From: Gymnopilus junonius
Taxonomy: Eukaryota > Basidiomycota > Agaricomycetes > Agaricales > Galerinaceae
Length of the DNA: 64,000 nucleotides
Assembly (NCBI GenBank): GCA_015501075.1
Contig: JADNYJ010000001.1
Location: forward strand, 1,178,001-1,242,000
Direction of reading: 5' to 3'
Numbering within the stretch: position 1 is the first letter of the stretch; every line of letters begins with the position of its first letter. The notes below the pieces were generated by a model that was not told the DNA's origin, did not search any database, and saw only the letters and a program-made list of their open reading frames with translations. Of this stretch, positions 23,300 to 32,558 are shown in pieces. Made by a program: the position numbers and the translations under genes.

Positions 23300-24260
23300 C
23301 TACCGGTAATGGGTCTCAGTAGCAGCGGTTTCGTCGGGTGTGAGCTTCTCCAGTATTGGCGTTGATCGACCAGAATTAGAGAAGCTGGGAGTGAGGGGAG
23401 TTGTGATTTCAGAAGCGCTTTCAGCCATGAAGCGGACTCGTTGCCGGTGTAACTGTAAGGAACAAGGTAAATAGTTCCGGCAACACGAATAACGAAGCCG
23501 AAAAACATACTTGGGGTAGCTTTGGTATTAAGACCAGTATTAGTGCTGTTACATTGATCGCGAACAACCATGGGTTATAGTTTGTGTAATGTGTAGACGC
23601 AAGGAATCTGTACGCCATGTAACATGAGCACCAGTCGCGATGAACAAGGGACACGAAGAGACTTACAAGCCGATCGGTACCGTGAAGAGCCATTTCTTCG
23701 CGGGAGTATACTGAGCACCTTCGTCAATTTGTTCCCATAGAGTCAAATCATCGTAAGCTCCGCCATGTAAGTCATTCTCAAAGGGAATACCGGTGACCCA
23801 ATGGAACATAAGGTAAGAGAGCTGCGGAAACCGGACGGCAAGAGTTAGCCGCCAGACAGGGGAAGAGAGAAAAACTGTCGGACGACATACTGCTAGGTAT
23901 AATAAATTGACCAATGTCCAACTGATTTGTTGTGTCATTCCTGGCATAGTGTCGATTATTATTTTTCCGAAAACAATGAGAACGATGTGGATGAGCCAAG
24001 CGCCTTGACGGAAGATGAAGATGAGTCAATGAGCACGAATGAACTCGAGTGAAGAACACACCCTTTGCATTCACCCAGTTGGCATTGATGTTAACATAGG
24101 CGCTTCGGTCAAGCATTTCCTCGAGAGAGCGATCGCCAACCTCCTCGACTTTGACTATGCTGGCGCTCCTGCCTCGCGACCTCAAGGGTGAGGCCACAGG
24201 AGGACTAAGAGAAGAGAGGTCGAGAGCTGGCGGGAGCTTGATTGTCGTTTGGCGACTCAT
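23300..24260 (-). CDS. ORM1: ORM1/ORMDL family regulator of sphingolipid synthesis
   Basis: Five exons (24062-24260, 23891-24003, 23667-23821, 23511-23607, 23300-23452) give 238 residues. The N-terminal 60 residues are Ser/Arg-rich and carry likely regulatory phosphosites (RSRGRSASIVKVEE). Then follows the ORMDL core: NINANWVNAKGAWLIHIVL, SWTLVNLLYLALSYLMFHW, GIPFENDLHGGAYDDLTLWE, QYTPAKKWLFTVPIGLFLAS and WLFAINVTALILVLIPKLPQLH. Four hydrophobic segments are expected in the ER membrane. ORM proteins bind and inhibit serine palmitoyltransferase and are relieved by phosphorylation of the N-terminus. The C-terminal tail (STPILEKLTPDE) is a f fungal extension. The gene is divergent from the Vir1-like gene and converges on MTD1. 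Confidence 0.93.
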
Positions 24261-24419
24261 CGCCAACGATAGTGGACTATAACTAATAGGAAGGTTGTGA
24301 TGATGGAGCAAGGCCAAGGCAGAGTCGAGTACGTGCAAAACGTGACCTGCTCATACGTTCGGACTCTGCCGACCCTTTCATTAATTGCCTTGCTCGTCCT
24401 CCGCAAATGTTCTCCAGAC
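24261..24419. promoter_or_regulatory. 159-bp bidirectional promoter, ORM1 / Vir1-like
   Basis: Only 159 bases separate the two divergent start codons, so the promoters overlap. No clear TATA element was found. Confidence 0.5.
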
Positions 24420-27400
24420 ATGCGTCTCCTAGGATGGTACCAACTTGAAGCGAGACAAAACACAGCGGCCATTCTATTCCCTGCTCCCGTCAGAGTTGCT
24501 TCCATACGCGTCTTTCCAACTGGAGCCCAGCCATTTCACCAGTCCCAGGACATTATAGCGTGATTTTGGCGTTCCTTCGCTTCTACTGATACATTTACTG
24601 AAGTGCAATAGCTTGACAGCGCCCGATGCTTTCTTTCTAGATGTTTATTTCAACACAATCTCCGTCCAACCCACGGCGGCGGTCCAGGACTCACAGGACA
24701 AGCGCGCTCCAAAGAATGTGCTAGCTTCCACTAGGATCGCCTACGCTGGTGATCAGACTGAATTTGTGGTAGACATGGGCATTGAGGTATGTCCACTGTC
24801 AGAATATGCAGCCTTTGAACCGAATTAACCGATAGAACCCTAGTATGCAACACGGCTGGTAATATTTAATGGAGAATTTACATCCATGTTCGTCGCAATC
24901 TACGGAGAGACGGTGACTTCAGAGCATTCAGAGGCTGTATCTTATGAGCCAAAGCTGCTTCCCGTTTCGACACCTCTTCCGCTTCCCCCATCTCTTGACC
25001 CAGGCAATTCTTCCAACCCGATTTTATTAGCAGAGCAGTTACTCCAATTACTACCTGTCGCCCCGGAGCTTTCTTTCGCAGCGCGCCTTATATTTGTTCT
25101 TAAACCAGAAAGGGACGATTGGGATCTTCCTGACTTTCCCTTCTTCTCGGAGTTAGACGTTGCAGAGGATTTGACCTGGAAGACCTCGTGAACGTTGCAA
25201 GTCGACCTATCAAAGATGATATACCACAAGGGGCAATAACAACATTTGCAATTGCTATGCACGATATCTTAGGCTTAAACGTAAGCCGCTTTGGAATTTG
25301 GTTCATTTAAAAAATAAACTGACAGAGTAATAGCCTCTAGACGGTGCATACTATGTGGCCAAACTTCTCAGTAAGGCAGCTGCTCAGCAGACGCGGTTCT
25401 CAAGAACACTCTTGGTCTGTACTCTACTTTTCATTCTTCCTTTGAGGTACACTAACTCATGAGGACAAATAAAGCAACATATCGATCTTCCGGAAGTTTT
25501 AACGAACATACCTTGGATGAAGGAACAGTTCTTTACTTACATGCTGCAGCGGCCGATGTCGAGATTGCGCGGTGCTTTCGAGAAGATGAATCTTTCCTGA
25601 GCAGTCTGGACGACCTGCAAGGAAGCCCAAAGATTGAAAGCCGTTTACGGAAGAAGCTTAAGCAGCTGCTTGCCAGAATACGAGGCTGGCAATCCTTTGA
25701 AGATGTTCTTACAAATACAAACGATGATTTTGTAGGAAGCGCCTCTTTCCTGAAGGACATCGTTACGGAGGAGAATGCTGTCGGCTGCTGGCTGAAATGC
25801 ATGTTGACTCATGATAATCTCACCTCCAGACTTGTAGATGTTCCTACTCCCAGCGACACATTGGCTCTGCCACCCCTTTTGTTTCATGACTCGTATGTCG
25901 AGGTATCTCATAAAACTTTCCTCGTATTTGTGAAGGCTCTTCTAGCTGTATCAGGCGTGTTAACTACACTTGCTTGGGCCGGCAGTGTTGGTGACGATCA
26001 ATGCCGTGAAAGAGCTCTTGCTCTTCTGGTATTGTGGCAAGGAATAGACGGTTATCGAGAGGTATTCTCTATTGATTTTTACACAGCTTCATTGCTGAAC
26101 TCTCTCAAGATCATCAATCACTGCCTTCTTTTAAGACAAATGACCCGCCGGCTAGGTTGGAATAAAAGCGACGACACCCCGACGAAGCGAAGCATATATG
26201 CTGAACGCCTCCTTGTTGGTCTGGCTAAGGACCCTCAGGCCATGCTTAACGAAGACTGCGAAAACCTGGAAGACTCAGAACTTCCGGAACTCATCAAGGC
26301 AATCCTTTCACCAGAGATACCCTTCTCCTCAACTACTACAGAAGAACTCATGGAAATAGGCAAGCTTGCGAGAGTAGCTCGAGATGGCTTACCATCTGCT
26401 ATTGAAGAACTCACATTTAACAGCCTCCGACCGTTTTCGCTTCGTCGTCTCCGTGTTTTGCGTGTTTCTTTGGTTATCATTGCTAAGAAACTTACTGATT
26501 ATGATGACGGAGAACGCCGTGTTGCTGAGGCCTTTTGGTTAGAACGCCACCAAGGCGTCGGCCCTACACTTGTCTCAATTCTTTCTGACGTCGCAGATGA
26601 CTTAAACCATCATTTTGCACTTCAACCACCTCCTCGCATGAATCAAGCGCTCTCTGATCTTCTTCTCCGCATTGCTAACGACATAATCACTCTCCTGACC
26701 CGCTTCACCCCAACATATCCTCTCATCAGCCGTGATCTACGAACGCTAGTAGTGGCAGTCGTTGACCTCTATGCCTGCGCGAACGCTGCAGGCTCCACAT
26801 TCTCTCAGTCTTCTAGTGCCTACTTAGCCGCTAAGATCACACGACGGAATTGCCGTGTGATTCTTAGTACTCTCTCCAAAGCCATACAAGCCGAGTCAGG
26901 TACCTCCAACGCCCAAATCATCCTAAGATCGCTCCTTAGTCCTCATGTGGAAAAGGTCGTCAGAGATCCAGTTCATCATATCTTGCAAGTGTACGACCTT
27001 ACGATGAACATCTTACCTCAGGCATCGTCTGATGAGGCTGCCACTTTTTGGTCGACGGAAGTGTTTCCAAAGGTACTTGCCGAGCTCAAAGCTTTCAGTT
27101 GCCTCCTGGACGCAGAGACGCGGGCAACTTTCATTCAACGATTAGCTATGTTGGATAACGGCGAAATTGGGATTGGAGACTGGCTTCTTGTCGAACAGAT
27201 GAAAGGACTCTTAACTACCCTTCACACACTACCTAGCCCTATTCAAGAAGACCATAAGCTCCTTCTGCAGTACCAAGTTACTTCTATCCTCCATTTTTGT
27301 GACCTGGTGATATCCTCAAGTGCCTGGGGTGTATCGTCGTTTTCTACCAACGAAGACCTTTCACAACTACTGAATGATTGTCTAACTCTCACTTTGGACT

Positions 27401-28271
27401 ACCATGTTACATCTTTAGCTCTGAAGAGGTTAACAAGGCATCTAGCTGAACACGCCGATGTTTTTGCACCAGATGTCCGCTTCAATATTCTGCTTCTTTC
27501 GCTCAGAACCGCGCAGGCAAATTTTTCAGTTCCAGATGCCTTGAAGTTTGTACCAGACATTCTCAAGAGCCTCCCCTCTACCTCGATTACCCCAGAGCAT
27601 CTCCAAAGTGAGGTTGGGCGCCTGATCTCCACCTACTCGGACCATGCACTTGAAATAAAATCAGACGTTGCCGAATTAACGCTGTACGTGCTAGAATGGC
27701 TTGCGTCTCAAGAAGACGTAAAACTCACGACCCTAGTTGGTCTATCGGCTGACCAATTTCAGCATTTGTGCAGCCATCTTGCATCTGCACTACCACCAGA
27801 ACGCCAAGCTACTGTCTCTGTTATAAAAGACAAGCTCATCATCGATGAAGACGAAGTCTTTCCTTCGTCGACTATTGAAATACTTGATACCTTAATAATG
27901 CCTCTCAAGGCCGTCGAGAACCTTTTGTCTCCGCCGCCTGCCGAGCCGCCGTCCACTCCAAAAAGGGGAACCAAAACACCAGATATCCTAGGCGTCGTAA
28001 TATCACCACCATCTGCGATCCTACGGTCCCCTGCCGCCACTGGTTTGACGAAAACATACCTGAACAATGATTTCCGACAACTTCGACAGTTGCCATCAAC
28101 GAGGATGAACACCAGTAGACTTCCGAGTACACATGGTATGTTTTGTTCTTTTATTTGACGGGATTGAGTCTGACGTATTGCTTCCTCTGTGTCCACTGCT
28201 GCCTTATGCTATGCCATGCCCATTTTTTCATGATTTCAGTTGATGTAGGTATTAATGGTCGTTGGACCTGA
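24420..28271 (+). CDS. VIR1: Virilizer/Vir1-like m6A writer subunit, one frameshift in assembly
   Basis: Exons: 24420-24559, 24612-24786, 24844-25280, 25334-25418, 25475-28135, 28240-28271; about 1,176 residues. The N-terminal domain matches the Virilizer N domain: FPAPVRVASIRVFPTGAQPF, AFFLDVYFN, then TRLVIFNGEFTSMFVAIYGE. The rest is a long helical, armadillo-like region (LYLHAAAADVEIARCF, KTFLVFVKALLAVSGV). Virilizer is the large scaffold of the RNA N6-adenosine methyltransferase complex (METTL3/IME4, WTAP/MUM2), acting in the nucleus. Near 25167 the frame breaks: ELDVAE is followed by an out-of-frame stop, while GFDLEDLVNVASRPI continues one frame on. A missing G (gaggga read as gagga) fits. 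The last exon (VDVGINGRWT) is the least certain part. Family assignment rests on pattern, not on a search. Confidence 0.78.
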
Positions 28272-29039
28272 TTTTCCACTGATGAGCCCTTGCGGTTCTA
28301 GGAATTCGAACACCTTTCTCAGTCTCCAGAGCTGCTTTCCGCTGCACGGATAGACGTGACGGGTGCTGGGACTATGTTTCAGGGATTCATGTCTGGCTGA
28401 GAAAAGAGATTTGAATCGCACGGATGTGGTATTTTGTATTTTATATCTACTTGCTAGTTCCTCGTATTCTGGGATGTTACAGGACATTTAGTGTATATAT
28501 AGTTACTGCATTTTCAAGCTTTTTTTTGGGGGGTGATTTGAACGACCGTTAATTCGAGCAATACACTAGAAGCCATCGCCCTTATTCTCAGATAATTTTC
28601 AACTATTCTAGAGGAGAACGTGCTAAGTAAAGCAGCTGCATGCGAAGTATATTAGCTGGTGGAAGTTGTAAGTAGTTTACACAATGGTGAGGATGCATCT
28701 ATCTAAGTCATGTAGTACCCTTGTAAAGACAAATGATGAATTGGGGAATGTGGCCAGTCGCGAATGTTTTGTACTGCCAACCGCCTTTGGTGAGATGATG
28801 AATAAAGTAAAAGGGCAGAACCAGAGTCCTTTAAAACCGTGTACAACAAAAATAAGAGATGCATAAACAAGAAAGTTAGACCAAAGATAAAAGATGCAAA
28901 TGAGAAAGGGGCACTGTCGGACATGACTGATAATCATGAATAAAAAGATTGAAACGTGCAAGTCGTGAACACCATCAATAAGATGACGCGGTCATGCAAA
29001 AAGCCCTCAAAGGGATGAATGAGATCACCTTGACTCGAC
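28272..29039. other. convergent intergenic region, Vir1-like / Mg transporter
   Basis: Two genes end towards each other here. I see only short open frames without family signatures and T-rich runs (tttttttgggggg near 28520-28535). Probably 3' untranslated regions. Confidence 0.5.
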
Positions 29040-31753
29040 TCATTTACGGACCAAGAACCGGTAGGTTGAGTATCCACCAACGAGCGCAAATGCCGCAAGG
29101 CATGCGATAATAGAGATGAACCAACCATAGCCCTGTTAATTAATTAATGAATATGCAAGTCGGCAGATGCAGGTCGCAATGAAAGATAGTTAACGCACAG
29201 TTGCCTCCTGGCCTGGAACGTGGACGTTCATGCCCCATAAACCTATTCCATATTAAACCTTGGGCTCGGAGTAATATGCCTCAAAAACAAGACTTACCAG
29301 TCACCAGATTCATGGGGATCAGGACTGTACCAAGGGCAGTCATCTTGCTCAAGACGTCGTTGATTTGATTATTGGCGTCTGTCATCTCAATAGAAATTTG
29401 AGCGAGATAGTTGGAGTGAGATCGCGACAGGATTTTTTCATAGTGATTCAAATTCTGGGTCATGGTGATTAAATGATCCTAAGAGGAAGGAAATGTAAGC
29501 GGAGAACACATGTCGCGAGGAAATAGAAACCAACCTGAATATCAGACAAATAAAGCCCCTACAGCCATAAAATTTTTTAGAATCGTCCATTGAAAAAAGA
29601 AAAAGTTCTCGGAACGTACAATGTCTGATGTCGGTGCCACCCTCCAATTTTCATTACACCTTTTCGCCAAACCCTTCACGACATCCGCCTTATTGCCCAT
29701 CAACCTCAACAGGCCCATGACTTTCTTCCTACACGTTCCAATCCTCCTCAACATATCACTCTGCTCAGCTTCCTTTAAAATAAGCACCAACTCATCGATA
29801 CTGTCGACCTCGTATTCAATCCCTTGAATCAAAGGCCCAAACGCGTCGGTGATATCATCGATAAGGGCATAGGAGATCCAATCGGAGGTAACACTTATAT
29901 AGTCTTTGAGCTGCTTTATTCGCCGACGTACGTTTTGAGGGTGCGGAGTGGGCCGGAAGTGGAAGGAGAGTGTACCTTGACGGAAAACGATGATGTACAT
30001 ATTTAGAGGTTCCAGATGGGTGGGGCTGTAGGGGTCCTGGTCGAATGAACGGAAGCAGACGAGGTAATAGTTCCTGAAAAGCTCGATCTTTTCGCGCGTT
30101 TCTTCCATCAGGATATCCTCAGTTGTAAGGGGATGAATGTTGAAAACCTAGATTTTTGCAACACGATTTAGATGGGACATGATTAAAACGAAATATGCAA
30201 ACCTTGCTCAACATCTTCATTTCCTCGTCCGTCGGGTTTAGCACATCCAGCCACCACGTATTCGCATCCTCATTCGGGGCACCTGGTCCTCCATTCATAC
30301 CTACACCATTTCCACCGAATCCCTTCTCCTGGACATTAGGCACATTCCTGCTTCTGTCATGGTTCATAAAAAGAGTGCTATTATTAGCATTCGGGAAGTA
30401 ACCGCCAGCATTCTCGCCGGGGGTGGATTTCATAGTATCCGTGTAAGGAGGAGAGAATGGGGGAACGCGGTCTTGCCTTGTCGGGCCAGCAGCCTCGCCG
30501 CCAGTTGGAGGATTAATGCCAGAGAACATTTGCTCAAATGTTTGTCCTTCAGCTGGTAGCTCACTAAGGCTCCGAGCATGGATGGTGGCACTGAGCGCGT
30601 TGGAATAAAATGAGAAACGGTAAGGCCGGTCATGACCGGTGTTAAGTATGCCGCCCACAGAATTTGCGTTGTGCATGTGGTCGTAGGAGGGTTCGGAAGT
30701 AATTGGTCCACCTTGGTTGCCGAGAACCAGACCAAGGCGAGCCGAAAAGGATGGTGCATCATTAAGATTGGTCTCAAATAGAGCCATCTTGCCGCCTATG
30801 CCCTTGCGGTGCGAGCGTGGATGGGGGTTGCTCTGGCTTAATTTACGGAAGCGGAGAGGACGATTGGGATCATCAGAGGTGTTGACAGTGGGTTGCTCGG
30901 CCACTTGAGACGTATGGCCAGATCCAGAAGGTGCGTTATCGGATTCATTGGCAGGAACAACGGAAGTAGACGAAGTAGGGTCAATAGCTGGAGTGTCTAT
31001 AGAAACAATCTGAGGTTTAACAGTGACAACCTTGGGGCGGGGCGCAAAAGAAAAGCGTGGGTTGAGTGGTGAGGAATTCAAGCCTAGCTTAGTTTTCTCG
31101 GCAGTCGCCCATTCTTCCATGGGACCGAAATTGAACATGGTCTGAGAGGCATTGGTAGCCTGATATGTCGGCAGACCGAAAGTGCTAGATTGGGGATCCT
31201 CGGGATGAATGTGGAGGTGAAGCGAGTGGTTGGAATGGTGACGATGAAGGGGCGGTAGGCTGTGGAGGTGACCCAAGCTGGGGATGTCCATACCCATGTT
31301 ATCGACGCCAGCGGTCCTATCAAGGTGCATAGACCGAGAAGCAGCATGGTCGCTCTCGGGCTCGTTGTCGTCGCTCATTTCGAAAGGCGTGTCCTGTAAA
31401 GGTCGGTCGTCGACTTCTTCGAGGAGCCTATGATCCTCGTTCTCAGGCGACAGAGGGAAGGAATGATCGGAGGAGGCCTGCGGCTGACCAGAAAGGGTAG
31501 CAGGGCTGGAGAAGGTATTTACAGGAGACGAGTGCAGAGTGTCTCTTCTGGCGAGAGAGAGCTGCATGGCCATGTCGACATCCATCGTGCGCTGTCTCTC
31601 CCGCACCTGGGGGTCATTTGGATCGAATGAGCGAGTAAGTGTTGGCGAATGGCGCGGGTGTCGAACAGAGTTTGCTTCAACACTGATTTCGCTCGGAGAC
31701 AAGCTCTGTCGACGCGAGATCGACAACGGCGAGCTCATCACCGGCGACGACAT
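29040..31753 (-). CDS. CorA-type Mg2+ transporter (Alr1/Mnr2 family)
   Basis: Six exons (30203-31753, 29620-30147, 29535-29558, 29298-29478, 29199-29242, 29040-29132) give 806 residues. The first 500 residues are a disordered Ser/Pro/His-rich region (LHSLPPLHRHHSNHSLHLHIH), as in fungal Alr/Mnr2 proteins. The CorA domain begins around WWLDVLNPTDEEMKMLSKVF and IHPLTTEDILMEETREK. The pore signature GLWGMNVHVPGQ contains the invariant GMN motif, preceded by TM1 (ALGTVLIPMNLVTG) and followed by TM2 (WFISIIACLAAFALVGGYSTY). The transporter takes up Mg2+ at the plasma membrane (Alr1) or releases it from the vacuole (Mnr2); which one cannot be told here. Exon 3 is a 24-nt microexon (GLYLSDIQ). Confidence 0.93.
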
Positions 31754-31849
31754 GCTTGAAGGGAGTAAAAAAACATTATCATCATCATCGTAAAGAGTAC
31801 GACGGAATGCTGCGGCGGATCATGCTGTCAACCTGAACTAAGTTTGCAA

Positions 31850-31931
31850 GCCCTCGTTGTCTAATGGTTATGACGTCAGACTTCTACGTAGTGGCATCTG
31901 GAGGTTGCGAGTTCGAGTCTCGCCGGGGGTT
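31850..31931 (+). tRNA. tRNA-Arg (anticodon UCU), copy 1, with short intron
   Basis: The acceptor strands gccctcg and cgggggt pair fully (G-U allowed). The D arm is gtc...gac around taatggtta. The anticodon stem tcaga pairs with tctgg. The loop is ct-TCT-a, giving anticodon UCU for AGA codons. The T arm gcgag-ttcgagt-ctcgc is perfect. After position 37 there is a 9-10 nt insert (cgtagtggca minus one loop base), the usual place of tRNA introns. A TTTT run follows at 31936-31939. Confidence 0.85.
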
Positions 31932-31935
31932 TATG

Positions 31936-31939
31936 TTTT
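31936..31939 (+). terminator. Pol III terminator of tRNA-Arg copy 1
   Basis: Four Ts a few bases after the tRNA 3' end, the standard RNA polymerase III stop. Confidence 0.6.
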
Positions 31940-32120
31940 GCTCGCCAATTGGGTTATCTTTTCCTGGGGGTGGTCAGAAGTTGAATCAACGGGACAAAAG
32001 ATACACCATAGGTGCTAGCCACAATAGTACCAAATCTAGAAGGCTTCTTTGGAGTTCCAGTGTCGAACGCTTTTTTGGGCGTCTAATTTCTTGTACGCCC
32101 ACACACCGCTTAATGGAACA

Positions 32121-32210
32121 GCCCCCGTTGTCTAATGGTTATGACGTCAGACTTCTACCTTACAACAGTATGGTATCTGGAGGTTGCGAGTTCGAGTCTC
32201 GCCGGGGTTC
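32121..32210 (+). tRNA. tRNA-Arg (anticodon UCU), copy 2, with longer intron
   Basis: This copy shares the block from the D arm through the anticodon (gttgtctaatggttatgacg and onward) with copy 1, without a change, and the same T arm. The insert after position 37 is about 17 nt (ccttacaacagtatggt), roughly twice that of copy 1 and unrelated in sequence. The acceptor stem, gcccccg with cggggtt, has one C-U mismatch at the second pair, so it may be weaker or partly degenerate. A T run follows at 32234-32237. Confidence 0.75.
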
Positions 32211-32558
32211 TCAAAGTTGTTGACGCGCTACAGTTTTAAGTTTTAGCTCCGGAGCAGGGGATTCTTTGGTTGGATCTTTGATTCCTTATTTTATCGTTCC
32301 TGAAGAGCCCACGAAAGCATAGCAAGTTGATAAACCAAGGGGGTATCATTCTCCTGGTTGCCAAAAAGTGTTCCTATCCTAAATGATGCAAGAAAGATTA
32401 CTGGTATAAAAGATAAAAAAGATCCTGCAAAGAAAAGAAGCAGCTGAAAGTTCCAAGAAGGGTAAGAATGTCGATGAAGATGAAGCAGAAGGAGAAATAA
32501 AATCCATCCAAGAAAAAATATCCCCAGAAAAATCAAAGACTAAATCCTACTCCAAATC
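32211..32558. other. spacer between tRNA-Arg copy 2 and the Uds1 gene
   Basis: About 350 bases of A-rich sequence without a supported gene; it probably includes the 3' untranslated region of the Uds1 transcript. Confidence 0.45.
32234..32237 (+). terminator. possible Pol III terminator of tRNA-Arg copy 2
   Basis: The first TTTT after the second tRNA, about 24 bases past its end, with a second TTTT at 32241. Confidence 0.45.

Noticed and set aside
25459..28158. 899-codon open frame as a separate gene starting at 25459
   Set aside because: Its first 16 bases lie in an intron; the frame continues the Virilizer-like gene through a splice at 25474/25475.
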